From positions 1-14,973 of the forward strand of contig JAEEVB010000027.1 of assembly GCA_016287065.1 (NCBI GenBank): DNA of 14,973 bases, given 5' to 3'. A program made the translations under genes and the position numbers. This DNA is from Muribaculaceae bacterium (GTDB taxonomy: Bacteria; Bacteroidota; Bacteroidia; Bacteroidales; Muribaculaceae). The notes beneath the pieces were generated by a model, which was given only the letters and a program-made list of their open reading frames with translations, was not told the DNA's origin and ran no database searches. Shown here piece after piece: positions 7,616 through 14,973 of this stretch (position 1 is its first letter; each line of letters starts with the position of its first letter).

Positions 7616-8979
7616 CAATGTTTTAGCACATCCAGCAATTCTTCAAAAGCAAGGTTCTGCTGATCACCCGTTGCCATATTCTTCAGCGTAATCGTACCGG
7701 TCTGCACTTCATTCTCCCCAATCATTGCCACAAAAGGTATTGCCTTGGCATTTGCATAAGCCATTTGCTTCTTCATTTTTGCCTCGTCGGCATACAGTTC
7801 GGCGGCCACCCCTTGAGCACGCAATTTCATCACGGTTTGCAACGAATGTGTAGCCTCTTTTCCACCAAAGTTGATGAAAAGCACTCTGGTGCCGGCAAGA
7901 GTATCATCTGGATAGAGATCGAGGGTGTTCAGCACATCATAGATTCGGTCGGCACCGAAGCTGATTCCAACGCCCGACACGCCTGGCAATCCAAATACAC
8001 CTGTCAAGTTATCATAACGGCCACCACCTGAAATACTGCCCATCTCTACATTCAAAGCCTTCACCTCCAGTATGGTTCCTGTGTAGTAATTAAGTCCGCG
8101 GGCTAGTGACACGTCAAGTTCCACCTTCGATTTGAGAGAGAGCGACTCGGCGTGAGTCAGCACATAACGCATTTCCTCAATACCTTTCATGCCCATCTCG
8201 CTGGCAGCAAGCAACTGACTTAGCGTGTCAAGTTTCTCGTCATTGCTACCACCAAGAGTGAGCAGCGGTTCAAGTGCATCCACAGCCGCCTGATCAAGTC
8301 CTTTCTCAATAAGTTCAGCCTTCACATTATCAAGGCCGATCTTATCGATTTTATCAATAGCCACAGTAATGTCTACAATCTTTTCGGGGGCACCTATCAC
8401 CTCTGCAATTCCGGTAAGGATCTTGCGATTATTAAGTTTAATGACCACATCAATGCCAAAACGGCTAAACACCTCATTGATCATCGACACCAGCTCAACC
8501 TCATTCACAAGCGAGTCGCTGCCCACCACATCGGCATCACATTGATAGAATTCACGGTAACGCCCCTTCTGCGGACGATCGGCACGCCACACGGGTTGAA
8601 TCTGATAGCGCTTGAAGGGGAACTGAATGTCGTTGCGGTGCATCACAACATAGCGTGCAAAGGGCACTGTCAGGTCATATCTCAGTCCTTTCTCCGATAT
8701 CTTGGGAATCAGGTGAACGAAGTCACGGTTCTCCAGCAAATCAGTCGGAGCATCTTTCAGATAATCGCCACTGTTCAACATCTTGAACAACAACTTGTCT
8801 CCTTCTTCTCCATATTTGCCCATCAGTGTCGACAGATTCTCCATGGCAGGAGTCTCTATTTGCTGATAGCCATATAGCAGAAACACTTCCTTGATTGTAT
8901 TGAAAATATAGTTGCGTTTCGCCATTTCAAGCGGCGAAAAGTCGCGCGTTCCTTTAGGAATAGATGGTTTTTGTGCCAT
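7615..8979 (-). CDS. hisS: Histidyl-tRNA synthetase
   Basis: 454 residues. This class II aminoacyl-tRNA synthetase attaches histidine to tRNA-His in the cytoplasm. Visible signatures are PKGTRDF (8-14), RYDLTVPFARY (100-110), motif 2 as RYQIQPVWRADRPQKGRYRE (124-143), the histidine-specific loops ARGLNYYTG (293-301) and SGGGRYDNL (317-325), and motif 3 as GVGISFGADRI (336-346). A C-terminal anticodon-binding domain follows from about residue 365 (VLFINFGGKE onward). The length is slightly above the E. coli enzyme and agrees with Bacteroidetes homologues carrying an insertion between motif 2 and the histidine loops. The ATG at 8979 gives the expected start. It lies 30 nt after the zinc-metallopeptidase stop and overlaps the downstream Crp/Fnr start by one base. 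Confidence 0.98.
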   Translation of the reverse strand: MAQKPSIPKGTRDFSPLEMAKRNYIFNTIKEVFLLYGYQQIETPAMENLSTLMGKYGEEGDKLLFKMLNSGDYLKDAPTDLLENRDFVHLIPKISEKGLRYDLTVPFARYVVMHRNDIQFPFKRYQIQPVWRADRPQKGRYREFYQCDADVVGSDSLVNEVELVSMINEVFSRFGIDVVIKLNNRKILTGIAEVIGAPEKIVDITVAIDKIDKIGLDNVKAELIEKGLDQAAVDALEPLLTLGGSNDEKLDTLSQLLAASEMGMKGIEEMRYVLTHAESLSLKSKVELDVSLARGLNYYTGTILEVKALNVEMGSISGGGRYDNLTGVFGLPGVSGVGISFGADRIYDVLNTLDLYPDDTLAGTRVLFINFGGKEATHSLQTVMKLRAQGVAAELYADEAKMKKQMAYANAKAIPFVAMIGENEVQTGTITLKNMATGDQQNLAFEELLDVLKH

Positions 8980-9009
8980 TTTAATAATATGTGTATTTTA
9001 GTTTACGAA

Positions 9010-9687
9010 TTATCTTCTTCCCGACATTGCTATTACCACATAGTAGACTAGCGTGGCAAGCGAGCCAAGCGCCGCTATCACATAGGTGTAGGCTGCCGAG
9101 CGCAATGCGCTCTTGGCCATTGTGGTATTCTCACCTTGTGTAATTCCGGCCCTTTCTAACCATTGAATGGCCCGACGGCTGGCATCTATCTCAACGGGCA
9201 ATGTGATGAAGCTGAACAAGGTGGTTGCTGCAAACAGGCCGATTCCCACCCAGAATATCACAGGAAACACTTGCACCAGAACAATACCGATGAGTATAAT
9301 CCATGTCACCCACTGAGAGGCAAAGCTCACCACTGGCACCAGGGCCGAGCGCATTTTCAACGGTGCATAGCCTTGGGCATGCTGTACGGCATGGCCACAC
9401 TCATGAGCGGCAACTGCCGCTGCTGCCACACTATTGGTCCCATACACACTGTTGCTCAGGTTCACCGTCTTGTTGGCTGGATTGAAATGGTCGGTTAGCG
9501 ACCCCGGAGTGCTGGTCACCTGCACATCTTGAATGCCATGATCACTCAGCATTTTCTTAGCCACGTCTCTGCCATACATAGGTGTAGACAGTGATACTTG
9601 AGAATATTTCTTGAACTTACTGGTCAGCGATTGCTGTATCACAAAACTCAGTATTGATATGAGAATGAAGATGATATAGATGATCAT
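9010..9687 (-). CDS. Membrane zinc metallopeptidase, YugP family
   Basis: 225 residues. An N-terminal membrane segment (about 2-19) is followed by a soluble stretch with the YugP-type core: TDHFNP (65-70), VNLSNSVYG (75-83), and the zinc-binding HECGH (95-99) in which His95, His99 and the catalytic Glu96 fit HExxH. EIDASRRA (166-173) supplies the likely third zinc ligand, Glu166, as in gluzincins. Two central membrane segments (about 125-163) and a C-terminal one (about 196-220) complete the topology. Family knowledge: annotated as neutral zinc metallopeptidases; their substrates are poorly known. It starts a minus-strand run with hisS. A TATTTTTG box on the minus strand (9720-9713) lies 25 nt upstream of the ATG and is a plausible -7 element. 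Confidence 0.93.
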   Translation of the reverse strand: MIIYIIFILISILSFVIQQSLTSKFKKYSQVSLSTPMYGRDVAKKMLSDHGIQDVQVTSTPGSLTDHFNPANKTVNLSNSVYGTNSVAAAAVAAHECGHAVQHAQGYAPLKMRSALVPVVSFASQWVTWIILIGIVLVQVFPVIFWVGIGLFAATTLFSFITLPVEIDASRRAIQWLERAGITQGENTTMAKSALRSAAYTYVIAALGSLATLVYYVVIAMSGRR

Positions 9688-9712
9688 AACTCTGCTTTTT
9701 ATATTTATGACA

Positions 9713-9720
9713 CAAAAATA
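9713..9720 (-). promoter_or_regulatory. Putative -7 promoter box for the peptidase-hisS run
   Basis: On the minus strand this reads TATTTTTG, matching the Bacteroidetes TAnnTTTG -7 consensus, 25 nt before the peptidase ATG. No good TTTG box is visible 19-21 bp upstream, so this rests on the -7 match alone in an AT-rich stretch where chance matches are common. Confidence 0.4.
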
Positions 9721-9742
9721 CTAATTTTTGACGTAAAAATGT

Positions 9743-9771
9743 TTTGTTATTAAAAAAAAACATTAACTTTG
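9743..9771 (+). promoter_or_regulatory. Putative Bacteroidetes promoter for the Ala-rich lipoprotein
   Basis: TAACTTTG at 9764-9771 matches the -7 consensus TAnnTTTG. A TTTG at 9743-9746 lies 17 bp upstream, slightly closer than the usual 19-21. Transcription would start near 9778, leaving a leader of about 50 nt before the ATG at 9828. That leader contains two perfect 12-bp palindromes, at 9787-9798 and 9808-9819. Confidence 0.55.
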
Positions 9772-9827
9772 CCCCGAATATTTTTTTTAAACGTTTAATC
9801 AATCTATTGTTTTAAAACATTTTTATT

Positions 9828-10220
9828 ATGAAAAAAGTTATCGTTATGCTGGCAGCTGTTGCTGCTATGACTTTTGTTTCTTGCGACAAGAAAGCTGAAA
9901 ATGCAAGTGCTTCTGCTTCTGCTTCTCAGACTGAGCTGAGCCAGGCTGTTGACAACGCTGCTTCGGCTGTTGCTACCGAAGCTAGTGCAGCTGTTGAGAA
10001 CGCTACCGAAGCTGCTGGTGAAGCTGTTGAGGCTGGCAAGGACGTCGTTAAGGACGCTGCCAACGCTGCAGTTGAAAAAGGCAAAGAAGTAGCTAACGCT
10101 GCTAAGGATGCCGTTAAGGACGCTGCTAACGCTGCTGTTGAAAAAGGCAAAGAAGTAGCTAACGCTGCCATCCAAAAAGGCGCTGATGCTGTTAACAACG
10201 CTCTGAACAAGAAACAGTAA
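9828..10220 (+). CDS. Alanine-rich lipoprotein with 11-residue (hendecad, LEA-like) repeats
   Basis: 130 residues. The lipoprotein signal ends MTFVSC with Cys19 the likely lipidated residue, so the mature protein should be membrane-anchored in the envelope. A Ser/Ala linker (about 25-33) leads into a long, almost gap-free helical region: 40 of the 130 residues are alanine. From residue 71 to 125 it divides into five 11-residue units (71-81, 82-92, 93-103, 104-114, 115-125); the first four end in ANAA, and units 2 and 4 are identical (VEKGKEVANAA). At DNA level the two-unit block repeats with a 66-bp period. Eleven-residue periodicity with alternating Lys/Glu/Asp is also seen in group 3 LEA proteins and apolipoprotein-like amphipathic helices. 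Alanine codons are overwhelmingly GCT (33 of 40), which suggests high expression. Function unknown; an envelope-associated helical rod or membrane/stress-protective protein is inference. Confidence 0.85.
   Translation: MKKVIVMLAAVAAMTFVSCDKKAENASASASASQTELSQAVDNAASAVATEASAAVENATEAAGEAVEAGKDVVKDAANAAVEKGKEVANAAKDAVKDAANAAVEKGKEVANAAIQKGADAVNNALNKKQ
10038..10202 (+). repeat. Tandem 33-bp (11-codon) coding repeats, arranged as a 66-bp higher-order repeat
   Basis: Five 33-bp units lie within the Ala-rich lipoprotein gene: 10038-10070, 10071-10103, 10104-10136, 10137-10169 and a diverged 10170-10202. Units 1 and 3 resemble each other, and units 2 and 4 encode identical peptides, giving a 66-bp period. 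The block starting GTTGAAAAAGG is nearly identical in both copies, pointing to a fairly recent duplication or gene conversion. Confidence 0.85.
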
Positions 10221-10242
10221 GAATCTATCTTTTAAACCACAC

Positions 10243-10276
10243 AAAAGAGTGCTTCCTTCTGGAAACACTCTTTTTT
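10243..10276 (+). terminator. Rho-independent terminator after the Ala-rich lipoprotein gene
   Basis: AAAAGAGTG pairs with CACTCTTTT, extended past one mismatch by TTCC/GGAA around a TTCT loop, and is followed by a run of six T. It lies 22 nt after the lipoprotein stop. It ends only about 7 nt before the YraN start codon at 10284, so YraN must depend on read-through or on a promoter upstream of, or inside, this hairpin. Confidence 0.85.
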
Positions 10277-10283
10277 CATCATT

Positions 10284-10649
10284 ATGGCAATTCACAACAC
10301 ACTGGGAGCCGAAGGCGAAAGAATAGCACAGGAATTCCTCATCAAGCAGGGAATGATCATTCGTGAGACAAACTGGCGTATAGGTCATCTCGAAATCGAC
10401 ATTATTGCCGAGACACCTGGCCGCCTTCACATCGTTGAGGTCAAATCACGCACATCCGATGAGAAGTTCGACCCGCTGCTGTCAATCACCCCCAAAAAGA
10501 TTCGCAACCTGGTTGCAGCAGCCAATGCTTACCTGAATTACACAAAACTCGACATCGACGTCCAGTTCGATGTAATGCTCATCATTGGGAGCGAAAACAT
10601 CGAATTCATCCCCGACGCTTTCTATCCTCCCCTCAAAACCTATCGCTAA
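10284..10649 (+). CDS. YraN/UPF0102 family nuclease-like protein
   Basis: 121 residues, the usual length for the family. It has the N-terminal LGAEGERIAQEFL pattern (7-19), ETNWRIGHLEIDIIAE (28-43) and IVEVKSR (50-56). The restriction-endonuclease-like core residues are visible: Glu37, Asp39, Glu52 and Lys54, an (E)xD...ExK arrangement. Family knowledge: UPF0102 proteins are predicted DNA or Holliday-junction-type nucleases, but activity is not firmly established. The ATG sits immediately after the terminator of the preceding gene. A near-consensus TATCTTTT at 10226-10233 could be its promoter, in which case the transcript would begin with the terminator hairpin. The stop is 4 bases from that of the converging DUF4369 gene. 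Confidence 0.92.
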   Translation: MAIHNTLGAEGERIAQEFLIKQGMIIRETNWRIGHLEIDIIAETPGRLHIVEVKSRTSDEKFDPLLSITPKKIRNLVAAANAYLNYTKLDIDVQFDVMLIIGSENIEFIPDAFYPPLKTYR

Positions 10650-10653
10650 TCCC

Positions 10654-11268
10654 TCACTTTGCCTTTTGCAGCATGGTGCGGTGAAGGCTGTCAAGAGTAG
10701 CGGCATACTGATGGCGCACAAGTGTGCCCACTAAGCCACCTTCATTGATTGTTGTGACAGTCATTCGCTGCACACTGTCACACAACACACTATCTTTCCT
10801 CATCAACTTCATTTCCTGGGCCTGAGTAAGCGTTGAGTCACCAGCCAGTTTCAGATACTGCTTACGGTTATCTGCTCGTTGTTGCAGCAATTGTTCACGC
10901 AGTTGCTCATAACATGCATAGGCATGATTCAGCGCTCCAGCCTGAACCAGTGTAAAATCGCGGCCAAACTCCATAGTAGTCAATCCAGGCTCCAGAATAA
11001 AGTAGAATGGCTTCTCAACTCCACTCATTTTGAGCATCGCTATCACAGGTGCATCAAGCTGGCCACGAAGCCGAGCCTTGCCACCCTTCACCTTCGCCCC
11101 ACCGGCATCACGCATCATGCCGTAGTCTTCTTCGAGCACATAAAGCGTGACGCTATCTGTCTTCACACTAGTGAACGAGCATTGCACCGTGTAATCGGGG
11201 CAACTTTTACTGCATGCACACACTACGAGCATCAGCAACAGGGCTATATGACATACAACCGTTTTCAT
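10654..11268 (-). CDS. DUF4369-like lipoprotein without thioredoxin domain
   Basis: 204 residues from the ATG at 11268-11266, chosen because it opens directly into a lipoprotein signal (hydrophobic 8-16, VCAC with Cys19 as likely lipid site). A longer frame to 11376 would put 36 unlikely residues ahead of it and run across the tmRNA promoter. Residues about 26-110 follow the DUF4369 pattern: a beta-rich domain with YTVQCSF, SVTLYVLEED, KGGKARLRGQLDAP and FYFILEPG. Residues 115-165 look like a charged helical region. Family knowledge: DUF4369 commonly precedes a TlpA/AhpC thioredoxin-like domain in Bacteroidales envelope proteins; here no CxxC thioredoxin domain follows. Function unknown. The promoter box at 11284-11277 lies only 8 nt before the ATG, so the mRNA may be almost leaderless. 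Confidence 0.75.
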   Translation of the reverse strand: MKTVVCHIALLLMLVVCACSKSCPDYTVQCSFTSVKTDSVTLYVLEEDYGMMRDAGGAKVKGGKARLRGQLDAPVIAMLKMSGVEKPFYFILEPGLTTMEFGRDFTLVQAGALNHAYACYEQLREQLLQQRADNRKQYLKLAGDSTLTQAQEMKLMRKDSVLCDSVQRMTVTTINEGGLVGTLVRHQYAATLDSLHRTMLQKAK

Positions 11269-11276
11269 TTGCTCGG

Positions 11277-11284
11277 CAAAATTA
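11277..11284 (-). promoter_or_regulatory. Putative -7 promoter box for the DUF4369 lipoprotein
   Basis: On the minus strand this reads TAATTTTG (consensus TAnnTTTG), with a one-mismatch TTTC 20 bp upstream in the -33 position. The box ends 8 nt before the ATG at 11268, which predicts a very short leader or none. Confidence 0.5.
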
Positions 11285-11324
11285 CGAATTATGAGGCAGA
11301 GCATGAAAGTTTTTTGGCATATTT

Positions 11325-11355
11325 TTTGCAAATTCATTAAATCGATGTAATTTTG
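11325..11355 (+). promoter_or_regulatory. Promoter of the tmRNA gene
   Basis: TTTG at 11325-11328 and TAATTTTG at 11348-11355, spaced by 19 bp, match the Bacteroidetes -33/-7 consensus exactly. Transcription would start near 11362, leaving about 19 nt of 5' leader to be trimmed before the mature tmRNA end at 11381. This is the best-formed promoter in the window. Confidence 0.8.
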
Positions 11356-11380
11356 CATCCGCTTTACAGCACACATTCAT

Positions 11381-11779
11381 GGGGCTGACATGGCTTTGAC
11401 AGCGTGATGAGGTGGTGGGTAAGCATGCAGAGCGATGATGGCAATGCTCTCGAATCTCAGTCATCACTAAATTTTAAATGGCGAAAACAATTACGCTCTC
11501 GCTGCCTAACCGAAGTACAGTAAGTAGGGCTTTATCTCTGAGCAAGGCTTAGAGACGAGACATCACCCGATTGCCCTTGTTCCGAGGCGTTTCGATATGG
11601 TGGTGCAGGAATATCGGAAATAGAGGATGGCACTCCTCGAGCCAAACTCGAAATTTAGAGGATAAGCGCTGGGTTGGTTGTCGTGATCCTGCCCTGCGAC
11701 GAAAACCAAGTCATGACTAAGCATGTAGAAAGCTCATTAGTTCCGCGTTTGGACGAGGGTTCAACCCCCTCCAGCTCCA
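11381..11779 (+). ncRNA. ssrA: Transfer-messenger RNA (tmRNA)
   Basis: This is the bifunctional tRNA/mRNA that rescues stalled ribosomes and tags their products for proteolysis. The 5' end GGGGCTG pairs with CAGCTCC near the 3' end (11773-11778, one G-U) to form the tRNA-like acceptor stem. The 3' part GGACGAGGGTTCAACCCCC is the T-arm (TTC loop), as expected. After the discriminator A at 11779 the genome reads CAA rather than CCA, so the CCA end would be added enzymatically. An internal reading frame gives the tag GENNYALAA followed by TAA (11480-11509). Total length of about 400 nt is normal. It is flanked by a consensus Bacteroidetes promoter and a terminator, and is transcribed alone. It faces lepA across the terminator. 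Confidence 0.96.
11480..11509 (+). other. tmRNA proteolysis-tag reading frame
   Basis: Resume codon GGC (11480-11482), then codons for ENNYALAA and a TAA stop. The C-terminal ALAA is the degradation signal read by ClpXP-type proteases. The tag resembles those I know from Bacteroides and Porphyromonas and supports the taxonomic call. Confidence 0.9.
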
Positions 11780-11786
11780 CAACAAC

Positions 11787-11822
11787 AAACCCGCTAATTC
11801 GTCTTGAATCAGCGGGTTTTAT
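11787..11822 (+). terminator. Rho-independent terminator after tmRNA, possibly bidirectional
   Basis: AAACCCGCT...AGCGGGTTT forms a stem, extended inward past an A-C mismatch by TTC/GAA around a short loop (GTCTT), and is followed by TTTT. Read from the other strand the same hairpin is followed by TTTGTTGTTG, a poorer U-tract, so it may also end lepA transcripts from the right. Confidence 0.85.
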
Positions 11823-11844
11823 TATTATCAGGTATAATTCGATT

Positions 11845-13632
<1,788 letters not shown>

Positions 13633-13661
13633 ATAATGAGATAATTCTTGCAATTAAGCCA

Positions 13662-13669
13662 CAAAATTA
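13662..13669 (-). promoter_or_regulatory. Putative -7 promoter box for lepA
   Basis: On the minus strand this reads TAATTTTG (TAnnTTTG), 29 nt before the lepA ATG. No clear TTTG -33 box is seen. It stands back to back with the cdsA -7 box, with 23 bp between them. Confidence 0.55.
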
Positions 13670-13692
13670 GATAAAATCCGCGAGATTTTATA

Positions 13693-13700
13693 TACCTTTG
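13693..13700 (+). promoter_or_regulatory. Putative -7 promoter box for cdsA
   Basis: TACCTTTG matches TAnnTTTG and ends 22 nt before the GTG start of cdsA. No clear TTTG -33 element is visible; the position it would occupy overlaps the lepA -7 box on the other strand. Confidence 0.5.
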
Positions 13701-13722
13701 CAGTAATAAAACCATTCAAGTA

Positions 13723-14562
13723 GTGAAAAATTTAGTTACACGAATCCTCTCGGGCAGCGTCTACGTGGCGCTCATCTTCACGAGTATCTATCTCACCAAG
13801 TATTCACCGGCTTTGTTCCTCACCGTTTTCGGGCTCTTCACCGTCGTGGGCATGTGGGAAATCCTGCGGCTCAACAAGGAGAGCGGTTCCCATTCTCCCC
13901 TCTTGTCGCTCATCGACATGATTGGCGCACTTGCCGTGTTCATCTCATTTTTCATCATGTATGCAGGCGCCACCTCGCGCAGCCTGTGGCTATTGCCCAT
14001 TCTCATCTACATGGTGGTCAGGGGCATTGCACAATTGTATCTGCCCACAGTGCATGCCATCCACAGCCTCGAGCGTTCGGCCATGGGCATCTGCTATGTG
14101 GCCTTGCCGTTGGCACTGCTCAACAGCATCTGCGCTCTCATGTCGCCCATGATGCTGCTCGCCATCTTCATCTTCATCTGGATCAACGATTCTGGCGCTT
14201 ATGTGGTGGGCTGCAGCATAGGCAAGCACCGGCTGTTCGAGCGTATCTCGCCCAAGAAGTCGTGGGAAGGTTTCTGGGGTGGCATGCTCTTCTGCATTGG
14301 CATGGCATTCGTGTTCTACTACTGCACAGGCACCACCTTTGGCATGCTTGAGTTGTGGCAATGGATTGTGCTTGCCATCATCGTCTCGGCCTTCGCCACC
14401 TGGGGCGACCTGCTCGAATCGCTCATCAAGCGCACCGCCGGCGTCAAGGACTCGAGCAACCTCATCCCAGGCCATGGCGGATTGCTCGACCGCATCGACA
14501 GTCTGCTCATGGTTGCCCCTGCCAGCCTCATCTATTTCATCATCCTTAAACTCTATTGCTAA
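13723..14562 (+). CDS. cdsA: Phosphatidate cytidylyltransferase (CDP-diacylglycerol synthase)
   Basis: 279 residues and about seven to eight hydrophobic segments. It makes CDP-diacylglycerol from phosphatidic acid and CTP in the inner membrane, the branch point of phospholipid synthesis. The family signature is complete near the C-terminus: SLIKRTAGVKD (233-243) continuing SSNLIPGHGGLLDRID (244-259). WINDSGAYVVG (153-163) and SPKKSWEGFWGG (176-187) are the other conserved blocks. The start is a GTG at 13723, since no in-frame ATG lies between the promoter box and the conserved N-terminus. The codon for Met44 is too far in. A PurM-like gene starts 5 nt after its stop. The region is GC-rich (37 of 60 bases at 14461-14520). 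Confidence 0.96.
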   Translation: MKNLVTRILSGSVYVALIFTSIYLTKYSPALFLTVFGLFTVVGMWEILRLNKESGSHSPLLSLIDMIGALAVFISFFIMYAGATSRSLWLLPILIYMVVRGIAQLYLPTVHAIHSLERSAMGICYVALPLALLNSICALMSPMMLLAIFIFIWINDSGAYVVGCSIGKHRLFERISPKKSWEGFWGGMLFCIGMAFVFYYCTGTTFGMLELWQWIVLAIIVSAFATWGDLLESLIKRTAGVKDSSNLIPGHGGLLDRIDSLLMVAPASLIYFIILKLYC

Positions 14563-14567
14563 CCATC

Positions 14568-14973
14568 ATGATTGAACAACGATATAACATGCGCGGCGTT
14601 TCGGCTTCGAAAGAAGACGTGCATAACGCCATCAAGAATATTGATAAAGGCATTTACCCCAAGGCTTTCTGCAAAATCATTCCCGACATTCTGGGCGGTG
14701 ATGCCAACTACTGCAACATCATGCACGCCGACGGTGCCGGCACCAAGTCATCGCTGGCCTATATCTACTGGCGTGAGACGGGCGACCTGAGCGTGTGGAA
14801 AGGCATTGCCCAAGATGCTGTGGTGATGAACCTCGACGACCTGCTGTGCGTGGGTGCCACCGATGGCATCCTGCTTTCATCTACCATCGGCCGTAACAAG
14901 AGCCTGATTCCTGGCGAAGTGATTGCTGCCGTGATTAATGGCACTCAGGAGTTTGTCGACCGCATGAGCAGCC
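14568..14973 (+). CDS. AIR synthase (PurM-like), partial at right edge
   Basis: The first 135 codons from the ATG at 14568, open to the window edge. HADGAGTKSSLAYIYW carries the DGxGTK motif, and DAVVMNLDDLLCVGA resembles the conserved metal/ATP-binding stretch of PurM. Family knowledge: PurM (phosphoribosylformylglycinamidine cyclo-ligase) closes the imidazole ring in purine synthesis; related proteins of the same superfamily include PurL, SelD, ThiL and HypE. The substitutions (IGRN, STIGRN instead of the E. coli sequence) are those of the Bacteroidetes 'AIR synthase-related' branch as I recall it, so the exact activity is probable rather than certain. It lies 5 nt after cdsA and is likely co-transcribed. 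Because the gene is cut, its length and C-terminal domain cannot be judged. Confidence 0.85.
   Translation, partial: MIEQRYNMRGVSASKEDVHNAIKNIDKGIYPKAFCKIIPDILGGDANYCNIMHADGAGTKSSLAYIYWRETGDLSVWKGIAQDAVVMNLDDLLCVGATDGILLSSTIGRNKSLIPGEVIAAVINGTQEFVDRMSS

Noticed and set aside
9804..10430. 208-codon minus-strand frame across the Ala-rich lipoprotein and YraN
   Set aside because: Its Ser/Phe-rich repetitive protein is the mirror of the GCT-rich repeats; it spans two plus-strand genes and a terminator.
11269..11376. 36-residue N-terminal extension of the DUF4369 lipoprotein
   Set aside because: It would place non-signal sequence before a good lipoprotein signal peptide and overlap the tmRNA promoter.
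11740..11782. Separate tRNA gene at the right end of the tmRNA region
   Set aside because: The T-arm and acceptor strand belong to the tmRNA; no D-arm or anticodon arm of an independent tRNA is present.
13990..14475. 161-codon minus-strand frame opposite cdsA
   Set aside because: Charged low-information product from the GC-rich antisense of a membrane protein gene; shadow.

Overview
The window looks like chromosomal DNA of a Bacteroidales bacterium (Bacteroides/Prevotella/Muribaculum-like). Three things point there. The transfer-messenger RNA encodes a tag ending ENNYALAA. Several intergenic gaps carry the Bacteroidetes -7 promoter box TAnnTTTG (often as TAATTTTGC) instead of a sigma-70 -10/-35 pair. 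The protein families (DUF4369 lipoprotein, COG2509 FAD-dehydrogenase, metallophosphoesterase fused to a PQQ-type propeller) are also typical of that order. Genus cannot be fixed from the sequence alone.

Left part (1-2598, minus strand, conspicuously AT-rich): a three-gene cassette reading right to left. It encodes an MBOAT membrane O-acyltransferase, a membrane-anchored SGNH-type protein, and a GDSL-motif lipoprotein cut by the window edge. The second and third genes overlap by 8 nt. It looks like an envelope or extracellular glycan O-acylation/deacylation module. An 82-bp divergent promoter region with a perfect 12-bp inverted repeat separates it from the next block.

Middle (2681-9687): a plus-strand pair (COG2509 FAD-dependent dehydrogenase and a YwqG/DUF1963 protein) runs tail-to-tail, sharing stop-codon bases, into a minus-strand four-gene run. 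In transcription order that run is YugP-like zinc metallopeptidase, hisS, a Crp/Fnr-family regulator, and a secreted metallophosphoesterase with a PQQ-like beta-propeller. hisS and the regulator overlap by one base (TGATG).

Centre-right (9700-11380): a plus-strand Ala-rich lipoprotein built of 11-residue (hendecad) repeats, with a strong terminator. A YraN/UPF0102 nuclease-like gene starts only a few bases after that terminator. A small DUF4369-like lipoprotein gene faces it on the minus strand.

Right part (11381-14973): ssrA (tmRNA) on the plus strand with a well-placed promoter and a terminator, lepA (elongation factor 4) converging on it, then divergent cdsA (CDP-diacylglycerol synthase) followed by the start of a PurM-like AIR synthase gene cut by the right edge. 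Most of this half is housekeeping: translation quality control, histidyl-tRNA charging, phospholipid and purine synthesis. I see no CRISPR array, insertion sequence, tRNA gene, prophage gene or defence system. The most unusual items are the AT-rich acylation cassette, its inverted-repeat divergent promoter, and the hendecad-repeat lipoprotein.
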